Of a stretch of DNA of 55,401 nt, positions 1 through 7,040 are shown piece by piece. The stretch lies in contig DASVUC010000018.1 of NCBI GenBank assembly GCA_036387255.1, positions 1 to 55,401 on the forward strand, in the 5' to 3' direction. Position numbers and translations under genes: made by a program. Source of the stretch: DASVUC01 sp036387255 (GTDB lineage Bacteria > Planctomycetota > Phycisphaerae > Tepidisphaerales > Tepidisphaeraceae). Below the pieces are notes generated by a model, which made no database searches, was not told the DNA's origin, and was given only the letters and a program-made list of their open reading frames with translations. How positions within the stretch are numbered: position 1 is the stretch's first letter; each line of letters begins with the position of its first letter.

Positions 1-1321
1 GGTCGGTCCGCTCGCCGTCGGCGTCCCCGGCGCCCTCGCCGCCTATGACCACGCCGTCTCCAGCTTCGGCAAAAAGAGATTCGCAAACTTGATTCTTCCC
101 GCCGCCAAAGTCGCCGAAGACGGTTTCCCCATCGACGGCAAGTACGCCCGCCGCCTCGTCGAAGAACACGACCGCATCCGCCAGTTCCCCGAGACCGCCC
201 GGGTCCTGCTCAAACCTGACGGCTCAACCTATGGCGCCGGCGAAATCCTCAAGCAGCCCGACCTTGCCCGCTCGTATCGCGCGATCGCCGACCACGGCAT
301 CACCTGGTTCTACAACGGCGACTTCGCCCGCCAAACCGCGCAGTGGATGAGAGCCAATGGCGGCATCCTCTCCGAAGCCGACTTCGCCAACTACAAAGTC
401 ATCCGCCGCCACCCCATCACCTCCACCTACCGCGGCTACACCCTTATCGGCTATCCCCCGCCCAGCTCCGGCGGCGTGCACGTCGCCCAGATCCTCAGCA
501 TCCTCGAGCACTTCGACCTGAGAAGCGCCAGCGACACCGATCGCATCCACCTCACCACCGAGGCCATGAAGCTCGCCTTCGCCGACCGCGCCTACTGGCT
601 GGGCGACCCCGACTTCGTCAAAGTCCCCCGAGGCCTGCTCGATCCCGCCTACGCCGCCCAACTCGCCAAGAAGATCCGCCCCGACCACGCCAGCGTCGTC
701 ACCCACGGCACCCCGCCGCGCGCCGATGAAGATCTCTTCAGCAAACACACCACCCACATCGCTGCCGCCGACAGCGAAGGCAACTGGATCGGCATCACCA
801 CCACCCTCAACACCGCCTTCGGTTCCAAGGTCATGATTCCCGGCACCGGCATCCTGCTGAACAACCAGATGGATGACTTCTCCATCGCCCCCGGCAAAGC
901 CAACTTCTTCGGCCTCGTCGGCAGCGAAGCCAACTCGATCGCCCCCGGCAAACGCCCCCTCTCCAGCATGAGCCCCACGGTGGTGCTGAAGGATGGCCAA
1001 CCCGTCATGACCCTCGGCGCGGCTGGGGGCCCGACGATTATTTCCCAAGCACTGCTCGTCCTCTCCAACGTGATCGACCGCGGCGACGATCTACCCACCG
1101 CCATGCAGCGGCCAAGGTTCCATCACCAATGGTCCCCCGACGTCCTGCGCATCGAAGAGACGGTCGATCCCGCCGTCCGCGCGGAGCTGGAAAAACGAGG
1201 CCACAAGCTCGACGTCAAAAAACCCGAAGGCGCCACCAACGCCATCCTCCGCCAACCAGACGGTACCTTCATCGGCGTCAGCGAGCCGAGAGGCGAAGGC
1301 AAAGCCAGCGGCGTGGAATAA
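1..1321 (+). CDS. ggt: gamma-glutamyltransferase, 5' end outside window
   Basis: The frame is open from the first bases of the window, reading VGPLAVGVPG, a segment typical of this family, so the start lies upstream and about 440 residues are present. Gamma-glutamyltransferases cleave gamma-glutamyl bonds of glutathione and related compounds, usually in the periplasm, and mature by self-cleavage. The TTH motif that begins the small subunit is visible as KHTTHIAAADSEGN, which places the nucleophilic Thr codon at 749-751. NNQMDDFS and RPLSSMSPT, followed by a glycine-rich GAAGGP, match the substrate-binding part of the small subunit. The protein ends normally with no frameshift. The neighbouring slipin gene converges on it and suggests no partner. 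The family call is secure; substrate and export cannot be judged without the N terminus. Confidence 0.95.
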   Translation, partial: VGPLAVGVPGALAAYDHAVSSFGKKRFANLILPAAKVAEDGFPIDGKYARRLVEEHDRIRQFPETARVLLKPDGSTYGAGEILKQPDLARSYRAIADHGITWFYNGDFARQTAQWMRANGGILSEADFANYKVIRRHPITSTYRGYTLIGYPPPSSGGVHVAQILSILEHFDLRSASDTDRIHLTTEAMKLAFADRAYWLGDPDFVKVPRGLLDPAYAAQLAKKIRPDHASVVTHGTPPRADEDLFSKHTTHIAAADSEGNWIGITTTLNTAFGSKVMIPGTGILLNNQMDDFSIAPGKANFFGLVGSEANSIAPGKRPLSSMSPTVVLKDGQPVMTLGAAGGPTIISQALLVLSNVIDRGDDLPTAMQRPRFHHQWSPDVLRIEETVDPAVRAELEKRGHKLDVKKPEGATNAILRQPDGTFIGVSEPRGEGKASGVE

Positions 1322-1372
1322 TCAGCTGTAAAAAAAGCGTCGCCATCTTTCGACAGCGGCGCCTAGTCACAC

Positions 1373-2500
1373 TCACGTCTTCTCATCCTGCGTCACCAGC
1401 GTGCGGATCTGGTCGTGCAGGTCGCCCTGGCCGAAGACGAACGTCGCCTTCGTGCCCGCCAGGACATCCTTCAGCAGCTCCAGCTCCTTGAGCCGCTGAA
1501 GCTGCGGGTTCTCCGCCAGCAGCTTGGCGGTGTTCGCCTGGCTGCGCGCCGCCGCGGTCTCCTCACGGCGCCGGATCAGGTTGGCCTCGGCTTCCTTCGT
1601 CGCCGCGATCACCTGGTTCAGCAGCGTCTTCATGTCGCCCGGCAGGATGATGTCCCGCAGGCCGACACTCTTCACGTTGATGCCCAGCTCCGCTGCACGC
1701 GGCACCAGCGCCTCGCGCACGTCGCCGCCGATGCTCTCCTTGTCGCCAAGCAGCGCATCCAGCGTCTTGGTGCCCACCGCCGCACGCAGAACAAGCTGCG
1801 CCTCGCGGTACAGCGCCTGCGTGTAGTCCGCGCTCGACTGCGTCGCCTTGATCACGTCCGCAACCAGGTACGTCACGATCAGGTTCACGCGCAGCGTGAC
1901 CTTGTCGCTCGTCATGATTTCCTGGCCCGCAACGTCGGCCACCTGCTCGCGACGATCCACCGCCTTCCAGCGCACCTTGCCGGTGCCCTTCCAGAACACG
2001 TGCAGACCTTCGCCCAGCCGGTCGATCAGAACGCCGTCGCGATAGAGCAGTACATCTTCGTTCGGCTCCACCTGGATCTCGTCGAGCCACTTCACCGCAT
2101 CCGGATGCTGGAGGATCGCCGCCAGCTTCGGGTGCGCAAAGCGGAACTCATTCACGTCATAGATCTCGACGTTCACCTGCGCCGGCGCCTTCCAGAACGC
2201 ATGACGTCCCGGGCCCACGATCGCGAAGATCCGGCCGTCCTTCCAGATCAGCGCACGGTGCGTGTCGGTCAGGTCCAGCACGTTCAGCAGTGACCGGAGC
2301 TCGCCGTTTTCCAGCAGCACGTCCAGCATCTTGTGCTGGAACTTCGTCGCCGTGGTGTCCACCGTTTCCACGCACAGCTTGCGGAGACGTGGGAACCACA
2401 GGCGCACCTTGCCGGGAGAAAGCGGACGAACAAAGTCTCCATTCTTAAACAGCAGGCCGCGCTCAAAGCTGCGAATGTTGACACTCTTATAAAAAATCAC
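1373..2500 (-). CDS. SPFH/Band 7 (slipin-like) protein
   Basis: This 375-residue protein ends in an SPFH/Band 7 domain (about residues 150-340) with slipin-like features: a TSDKVTLRVNL strand, a segment on activity at the YTQALYREAQLVLR helix, and the EAEANLIRRREETAAARSQ helical stretch. Slipins scaffold membrane microdomains and often work with NfeD-type proteases, none of which is seen here. I chose the GTG at 2498-2500 because a perfect AGGAGG sits six bases upstream; an ATG 70 codons earlier would encode an unconvincing extension. The N-terminal 150 residues carry three related beta-hairpin modules (LFKNGDFVRPLSPGK, IWKDGRIFAIVGPGR, LYRDGVLIDRLGEGL), and no clear N-terminal membrane helix is seen. 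The family is confident; the role is unknown. Confidence 0.85.
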   Translation of the reverse strand: MIFYKSVNIRSFERGLLFKNGDFVRPLSPGKVRLWFPRLRKLCVETVDTTATKFQHKMLDVLLENGELRSLLNVLDLTDTHRALIWKDGRIFAIVGPGRHAFWKAPAQVNVEIYDVNEFRFAHPKLAAILQHPDAVKWLDEIQVEPNEDVLLYRDGVLIDRLGEGLHVFWKGTGKVRWKAVDRREQVADVAGQEIMTSDKVTLRVNLIVTYLVADVIKATQSSADYTQALYREAQLVLRAAVGTKTLDALLGDKESIGGDVREALVPRAAELGINVKSVGLRDIILPGDMKTLLNQVIAATKEAEANLIRRREETAAARSQANTAKLLAENPQLQRLKELELLKDVLAGTKATFVFGQGDLHDQIRTLVTQDEKT

Positions 2501-2506
2501 CTGCGG

Positions 2507-2512
2507 CCTCCT
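2507..2512 (-). promoter_or_regulatory. Shine-Dalgarno that fixes the slipin start
   Basis: On the minus strand the sequence reads AGGAGG, six bases, then GTG. This is the strongest ribosome binding site near the gene and selects the GTG start over the upstream in-frame ATG. Confidence 0.8.
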
Positions 2513-2851
2513 TTCTTCAAAAAAATCATTATCTAGCGCAACACGTCTTCCGTTTAGCGGCCCCGCTTGCGGCGCGCTTTCACAACACATCACTGGCCCA
2601 AGTTTCCGCGGCCGAGGCGCGATCACAGCTTTCATCCCGATCCAGAAACGGAGCACAGCTTCAGCCAGACCAGAGGCTTGCTTCAACCCCACCGTGCGGC
2701 GCCTCCCCATGCCGGCGGTGGCAATCTCGTCTCAGCATGGCCCGGCGGTATCCACCGGCTGCATAGTCTCCTCATCGGTGCCACCACGACGCGCCCACCC
2801 GCAGGCCGTAATGACCGACTTCCACTGCAATCGCGCACCCGAGCACACGGA
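2513..2851. other. non-coding stretch with one dispersed palindromic repeat
   Basis: I see no convincing gene here. The stretch holds one copy (2551-2576) of the palindrome-bearing repeat that begins CGTTTAGCGGCCCCGC and recurs at 4776 and, inverted, at 42738. The remainder lies between the slipin start and the tRNA-like locus and shows no strong promoter or terminator that I can recognise. Confidence 0.5.
2551..2576 (+). repeat. dispersed repeat, family CGTTTAGCGG, copy 1
   Basis: This copy shares its first 22 bases with the copy at 4776-4803. The core is self-complementary (GCGGCCCCGC, TT, GCGGCGCGC). It lies upstream of the slipin gene. Confidence 0.65.
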
Positions 2852-2895
2852 GGAACATGTTGGAGTCGAACCAACTCGGTCTTTCGACCTTTGCC
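2852..2895 (-). other. second T-arm and hairpin, possible tRNA remnant
   Basis: Immediately 3' of the tRNA-like gene on the minus strand there is a perfect small hairpin (GGTC GAAA GACC, 2878-2889). It is followed by a second canonical T-arm (GTTGG TTCGACT CCAAC, 2859-2875). No D-arm or anticodon arm of its own is present, so by itself this is at most a tRNA 3' fragment. The GACCGA of the hairpin can pair with TCGGTC at the 5' end of the tRNA-like gene, so the two may belong to one larger RNA; that is inference. Confidence 0.45.
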
Positions 2896-2901
2896 CATGG
2901 G

Positions 2902-2973
2902 TGCGATAGACGGGAGTCGAACCCGTGACACACGGTTTTCTAGACCGTTGCTCTACCACTGAGCTACTCGACC
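2902..2973 (-). tRNA. tRNA-like gene, apparent anticodon AGA, atypical
   Basis: The minus strand shows a good D-arm (GCTC AGTGGTA GAGC), a five-pair anticodon arm (ACGGT CTAGAAA ACCGT) with anticodon AGA at 2939-2941, a five-base variable loop, and a perfect T-arm (ACGGG TTCGACT CCCGT). The expected acceptor strands GGTCGAG and CTATCGC pair at only three of seven positions. AGA would read a serine codon, but bacterial serine tRNAs have a long variable arm, which this lacks. It may be a degenerate tRNA, a non-canonical tRNA or a tRNA-like regulatory RNA. The three arms are solid; identity and function are not. Confidence 0.5.
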
Positions 2974-3084
2974 GACACACGCTTCCGACACTGCCACGGG
3001 ACGCGCAATGGCAACACGCCACCCGCGCCGCGCAGTACGTCTGCCGGTCTCTTTCGCGTCGTCCGCCCCACTCCCCGGGCAGAG

Positions 3085-3102
3085 CCAGGGCTTTAGCCCT
3101 GG
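3085..3102. repeat. short palindrome CCAGGGCT-TT-AGCCCTGG
   Basis: This is a perfect 8-bp stem with a two-base loop in non-coding DNA. It belongs to a set of intergenic short palindromes seen through the window (5932, 11671, 25057, 25875, 39515, 52327). It has no adjacent T-run, so it is not an ordinary intrinsic terminator. Confidence 0.6.
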
Positions 3103-3130
3103 GGTGCCGCGGTAGGCGGGGCATGTACCA

Positions 3131-3164
3131 AAAGAAAAAACCCCGGAAGCAAACGCCTCCGGGG
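3131..3164 (-). terminator. intrinsic terminator, minus strand
   Basis: Read on the minus strand, a CCCCGGA...TCCGGGG stem of seven G/C-rich pairs is followed by TTTTTTCTTTT. It lies 30 bases downstream of the 33-codon small ORF and would end any transcript from 3194-3295 or from the phosphatase gene further upstream. Confidence 0.85.
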
Positions 3165-3193
3165 CTCATCGTTCACGTTAATGAAACGAATCC

Positions 3194-3295
3194 CTACCTC
3201 GGAGGTGCTCCCATCGCGCCGGTCAACGGCGCGCTGGACCCGTATCGATCCAACTCGACGCGGGCTTCAGGTTTTCTCGATGTCCATTTCATCAT
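3194..3295 (-). CDS. candidate small protein, 33 residues
   Basis: A short ORF begins with ATGATG and ends 30 bases before a strong intrinsic terminator. A GGAG at 3301-3304 lies five bases from the ATG. The product starts MMKWTSRKPEARVELD and ends GAMGAPPR; it is hydrophilic, with no signal peptide or membrane helix, and I do not recognise it. The ORF stands apart from the phosphatase gene by 116 bases that include a perfect 8-bp inverted repeat (GAAAAATC, CTCT, GATTTTTC at 3370-3389). The signals are suggestive, but an ORF this short could occur by chance; alternatively the terminator simply ends the phosphatase transcript. Confidence 0.4.
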   Translation of the reverse strand: MMKWTSRKPEARVELDRYGSSAPLTGAMGAPPR

Positions 3296-3369
3296 GACAA
3301 CTCCGATTCCGCCGGCACGCTCGCCGCGCGGTGCGGGAATATGCCATCACCCGCGCCAACATTGCAAGT

Positions 3370-3389
3370 GAAAAATCCTCTGATTTTTC
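3370..3389. repeat. perfect inverted repeat GAAAAATC-CTCT-GATTTTTC
   Basis: An 8-bp perfect stem with a four-base loop stands 23 bases beyond the phosphatase stop codon on the minus strand. It is A/T-rich, unlike its surroundings. It could be a weak terminator or an mRNA 3' stabilising hairpin for the phosphatase transcript. Confidence 0.5.
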
Positions 3390-3411
3390 CGGGCTATTTC
3401 TATCGTCCCTG

Positions 3412-4773
3412 CTACTCAAGCCCCAGATGCCTCAGGATCAGCCCCATCACATCCGTCGCCTCAACGTGGTCTCGATCCAGCAGCTTAGACGCGCTTGTGA
3501 TGAACACCGGCCCCTCACTCCGCGCACTCGGCGCCAGCCCATGCGATCCCTTCACCAGCGTCGCATCCAGTGGAATCACTTCCATCAGTGGCCGTTGCCC
3601 CAGGATCTTCCGCCGCGCCAGAACCGATGCGATCTTCGCCTTCGGAAACCGGATCGCCGGATCCAGAAACAGTTCCACCGGGTCATATCCCGGCTTCTTA
3701 TGAATCTCCACGGTGCGCGCAAAGTCCGGCGCGCGCGCATCATCCATCCAGTAGTAATAAGTGAACCACGAATCCCGCTCCGCCAGCGCGATGATGTCCC
3801 CCGCGCGTGGATGATCCAGATGGATCATCTTCCGAGCCTCCCCTTCAAACACCTGCGCGATCCCCTCCGTCTTCTTCAGCTCGCGCGCCACCAGCGGCGC
3901 CACCGCCGGATCATTCACATACACGTGCGCCACCTGATGATCCGCCACCGCAAACGCCCGGGATGCCCCCGCATCCAGCAGCTCCCGCCCCAGCTCCTCG
4001 CGCACAGCGATCAGTCCCATCTCCCGCAGAATGCGATTGATATGCACCGGCCGCGAGACCGCCGAAATCCCATACTCGCTCAGGATGATGACGTTCGCCT
4101 CCTGGAAGTGCTTCAGCAAACCGGCGATTACCTCATCCAGCTCCCGAAGATCCTCCGCCGGATCCGTGCCCCGCTGAAGAACATAATCCAGGTGCGGCAG
4201 ATAAATCAGCGACAACGCCGGATCAAATTGTCGATCAACTTCCATCGCCGCCTCCGCGATCCAATGCGTGGCCTCAATCCCGGTTGCCGGGCCCCAGAAC
4301 TTGAACAGCGGAAACTGCCCCAGCTTCTGCTGAAGAGAAGTGCGTAAATCAGCCGGCTTCGTCCACACATCTGCAATTTTTCTCCCATCGCTCGGATACA
4401 TCGGCCGCGGCGTCACCACGTAATCCGCGCCAGAGTACATCGCATACCACCAGCAGATGTTCGCGCACGTGAAGTTTGGATCGCGCTGCTTCGCGACATC
4501 CCAAACCTTCGGCCCCTGCACCAGATGATTCGACTGATGCCAGAACCGAATCTCCTGCGTGTCCCTGAAGAACCACCCGTTGCCCACGATCCCATGCTCC
4601 GCCGGCGTCTTCCCCGTCAGATACGTCGACTGCACCGTGCAAGTGACGGCAGGGAGAGAAGGTTCGATCGTCGCCAGCTTCCCGCGCGCAAGAAACGCTT
4701 TGAGCGCAGGCGTGTGTTCACCAATCAGTCGCGCCGTCAGCCCCACAGCATTAATCACAACAGTCTTCCGCAT
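3412..4773 (-). CDS. alkaline phosphatase superfamily protein (nucleotide pyrophosphatase/phosphodiesterase type)
   Basis: The 453-residue protein starts MRKTVVINAVGLT and carries the nucleotide-pyrophosphatase-type active-site segment TCTVQSTYLTGKTPAEHG, with Thr44 as the likely nucleophile. Further metal-ligand candidates are LPHLDYVLQRG (Asp/His pair near 195), ILSEYGIS and KGSHGLAPS. There is no signal peptide, so it is probably cytoplasmic. Members hydrolyse phosphodiesters or phosphate monoesters; a close group is found in the bacterial ebo clusters, but no other ebo gene is visible here. It stands divergent from the Gfo/Idh/MocA pair at 4878. The superfamily is confident; the substrate is unknown. 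Confidence 0.85.
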   Translation of the reverse strand: MRKTVVINAVGLTARLIGEHTPALKAFLARGKLATIEPSLPAVTCTVQSTYLTGKTPAEHGIVGNGWFFRDTQEIRFWHQSNHLVQGPKVWDVAKQRDPNFTCANICWWYAMYSGADYVVTPRPMYPSDGRKIADVWTKPADLRTSLQQKLGQFPLFKFWGPATGIEATHWIAEAAMEVDRQFDPALSLIYLPHLDYVLQRGTDPAEDLRELDEVIAGLLKHFQEANVIILSEYGISAVSRPVHINRILREMGLIAVREELGRELLDAGASRAFAVADHQVAHVYVNDPAVAPLVARELKKTEGIAQVFEGEARKMIHLDHPRAGDIIALAERDSWFTYYYWMDDARAPDFARTVEIHKKPGYDPVELFLDPAIRFPKAKIASVLARRKILGQRPLMEVIPLDATLVKGSHGLAPSARSEGPVFITSASKLLDRDHVEATDVMGLILRHLGLE

Positions 4774-4775
4774 TT

Positions 4776-4803
4776 CGTTTAGCGGCCCCGCTTGCGGGGC
4801 GCG
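4776..4803 (+). repeat. dispersed repeat, family CGTTTAGCGG, copy 2
   Basis: This copy has a GCGGCCCCGC-TT-GCGGGGCGC palindrome and lies between two divergent genes. The first 22 bases are identical to the copy at 2551, and the copy at 42738 is inverted. Confidence 0.65.
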
Positions 4804-4877
4804 TCTCCGCGCGACAACCCAACATTTGCCCCCACACCGACACTAGCCGATAGTGAAGCACCAGCAAGGAGTATTCC

Positions 4878-5999
4878 GTGTCCGACGCCGCACTTCATTA
4901 CGCCATCATCGGCCTCGGCCGCGCCGGCTGGAACATCCACGTCGACCAGCTCCGCAACCGCACCGACGCTAAAATCGCCGCCGTCCTCGATCCCGTCCAG
5001 CAGCGCCGCGATCAAGCCGCCGCCGAATTCGGCTGCAAAACCTACACCTCCCTTCCTGAACTGCTGGAGCAGCCGGACATCGACGTCGTCGTCATCGCCT
5101 CCCCAACCCATCGCCACGCCCCCGACGCCACCGCCTCCTTCAGAGCCGGCAAGCATGTCATCGTCGAAAAGCCCATGGCCACCGGGCTCGCCGAAGCCGA
5201 CGCCATGATCAAAGCCGCCGCCGACGCAGAGCGAAAACTCTTCATCCACCAGAACTACCGCTTCCGCAAAGAATTCCTCCTCATGAAGGAAATTATCGCC
5301 GGCGGAACTATCGGCCGCGTTTATCACATCCGCAACTACATCTCGAGCTTCGCCCGCCGCAACGACTGGCAAACGCTCTCCAAAAACGGCGGCGGTGTCC
5401 TCAACAACACCTGCGTCCATTTCCTCGACCAGATCCTCCAGCTCCTCCCCGGCACTGTTACGACCGTGATGAGCGACCTCCAGCAAATCGCCTCGGCGGG
5501 CGACGTCGAAGATCACGTCAAAGCCTTCATCCGAACCGACAGCGGCGCCACCGCCGACATGGAAATCTCCACCGCCCAGAACATCGCCATACCCCTGCCC
5601 AAGTGGATCATCTGCGGCACCACCGGAACCTTCACCGCCGACGGCACCAACTACACCCTCCGCTGGTTTGATCCCGCCCAAGCCCCACCTCTCACCGCCA
5701 TCGACGGCCCCGCAACCGACCGCAAATACGGCAACAACGACAACCTCCCCTGGCAGGAAAAAACGGGCACCATGGAAGACGCCCAATCCATCGGCTCCTT
5801 CTACGACAACGTGTTCGCCGTGCTGCGAGCCAACCAGCCGATGATCATCACCCCGCAGTCCGTCCGCGAAACGATGCGCGTCATCCGCCTGATCCGCACA
5901 TCCGCCGCGCGCACACCAACTACCCCGCGTGGCATGGGCGTCTCGCCCATGCATGAAGCTCAAAATGCGCCAGACGCGCATGCCATGGAGAAGAAATGA
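4878..5999 (+). CDS. Gfo/Idh/MocA family oxidoreductase
   Basis: The protein has 373 residues and starts at GTG, chosen because AAGGAG lies just upstream. The N-terminal Rossmann fold shows AIIGLGRAGWNIH and VVVIASPTHRHA, and the family EKP motif is at residues 97-99 (VEKPMATG). The C-terminal half (GGGVLNNTCVHFLDQ) is the usual substrate-binding beta-sheet domain. Such enzymes oxidise or reduce sugars and inositols with NAD(P). Its stop overlaps the next gene by four bases (ATGA), so the two are translationally coupled. The last 20 or so residues derive from a palindromic repeat (5932-5952) and probably do not belong to the family core. Confidence 0.92.
   Translation: MSDAALHYAIIGLGRAGWNIHVDQLRNRTDAKIAAVLDPVQQRRDQAAAEFGCKTYTSLPELLEQPDIDVVVIASPTHRHAPDATASFRAGKHVIVEKPMATGLAEADAMIKAAADAERKLFIHQNYRFRKEFLLMKEIIAGGTIGRVYHIRNYISSFARRNDWQTLSKNGGGVLNNTCVHFLDQILQLLPGTVTTVMSDLQQIASAGDVEDHVKAFIRTDSGATADMEISTAQNIAIPLPKWIICGTTGTFTADGTNYTLRWFDPAQAPPLTAIDGPATDRKYGNNDNLPWQEKTGTMEDAQSIGSFYDNVFAVLRANQPMIITPQSVRETMRVIRLIRTSAARTPTTPRGMGVSPMHEAQNAPDAHAMEKK
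5932..5952. repeat. short palindrome GCATGGGCG-TCT-CGCCCATGC inside a gene end
   Basis: A perfect 9-bp stem with a three-base loop lies inside the 3' end of the dehydrogenase gene and is translated as GMGVSPMH. A near-copy with one substitution is intergenic at 52327-52346. This looks like a dispersed element that has become part of a coding sequence. Confidence 0.65.
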
Positions 6000-6898
6000 C
6001 TGAACTCAAAATCGGAATGATCGGCCTCGACACCTCCCACGCCCCCGCCTTCGCCAAGTGCTTCAACAAGAGCGGCCACCCCGAACACATTCCCGGCGCC
6101 CGCATCACCGTCGGCTACCCCGGCGGCTCCAAAGACTTTGAGCTCAGCATCAGCCGCGTCGAAGGCTTCACCAAGCAGCTCCGCGACGACTTCCACGTCC
6201 GCATCGTCGATTCCCCCGAAGCCGTCGCCGAGCAATCCGATCTCGTGTTCATCATGAGCTGCGACGGCCGGGTGCACCGCGATCTCTTCGCCCGCACCGC
6301 GAAGTTCAAGCGCCCCACCTTTATCGACAAGCCGATGGCCACCAGCGTCACGGGCGCCGAAGAAATCATCCGCATCGCCAGGGAGAACAACATCCCTCTC
6401 ATGAGCTGCTCCTCGCTGCGCTACGCCCACACCCTCACCGAAGCCCTCGCACAGAACGATCAGGGCGCCATCGTCGGCTGCGACGTCTTCGGCCCGATGG
6501 CCATCCAACCCACCCAGCCCGGCCTCTTCTGGTACGGCGTCCACTGCGTCGAAATGGTCAACCGCATCATGGGCCGAGGCTGCACCGAAGTGAAAGCCCG
6601 GACGAATGCCGATCACGACCTGATCTCGCTTCAATTCCAGGACGGTCGAATAGCGAGCATCCGAGGCCTCCGCAAAGGCCATCATAAATTCGGCTGCACC
6701 ATCCACCGCGAAAAAGAGATGCAGTTCGTCAATGCCTCGGACGTGCAGCGCTCCTACTACTCCTCCATGCTCCAAGCGATCATGCAATCGCTGCCCGAGG
6801 GCAAGACCGACGTCCCCGCCGACGACACGCTCGAGATTATCCGCATCATCGAAGCCGCAAATGCCAGCCGAGAATCCGGCAAATCCCAAACCCTATAG
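5996..6898 (+). CDS. Gfo/Idh/MocA family oxidoreductase, short form
   Basis: The 300-residue protein begins MTELKIGMIGLDTSHAP and has the family lysine motif as IDKPMATS, with an N-terminal nucleotide-binding fold and a shortened C-terminal domain. The usual GxGxxG is replaced by GLDTSH, as in a planctomycete-rich branch of the family. The start overlaps the stop of the first dehydrogenase gene, indicating an operon, and the two proteins probably act on successive intermediates of one sugar pathway. The GH20-like gene follows after about 140 bases. Substrate unknown. Confidence 0.88.
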   Translation: MTELKIGMIGLDTSHAPAFAKCFNKSGHPEHIPGARITVGYPGGSKDFELSISRVEGFTKQLRDDFHVRIVDSPEAVAEQSDLVFIMSCDGRVHRDLFARTAKFKRPTFIDKPMATSVTGAEEIIRIARENNIPLMSCSSLRYAHTLTEALAQNDQGAIVGCDVFGPMAIQPTQPGLFWYGVHCVEMVNRIMGRGCTEVKARTNADHDLISLQFQDGRIASIRGLRKGHHKFGCTIHREKEMQFVNASDVQRSYYSSMLQAIMQSLPEGKTDVPADDTLEIIRIIEAANASRESGKSQTL

Positions 6899-7040
6899 CG
6901 CCCGCGACCTCAAATAATAACGGTTGCACACGCACCTTCTCTCTGAGCTCTCCAACTGTTGAGTGAACCGAAGCAACCCCCTACATTCGTCGGCGCGCAA
7001 GCGCACGCATATCGTTGAAGTTCGCCGAAAGGAACACGCA

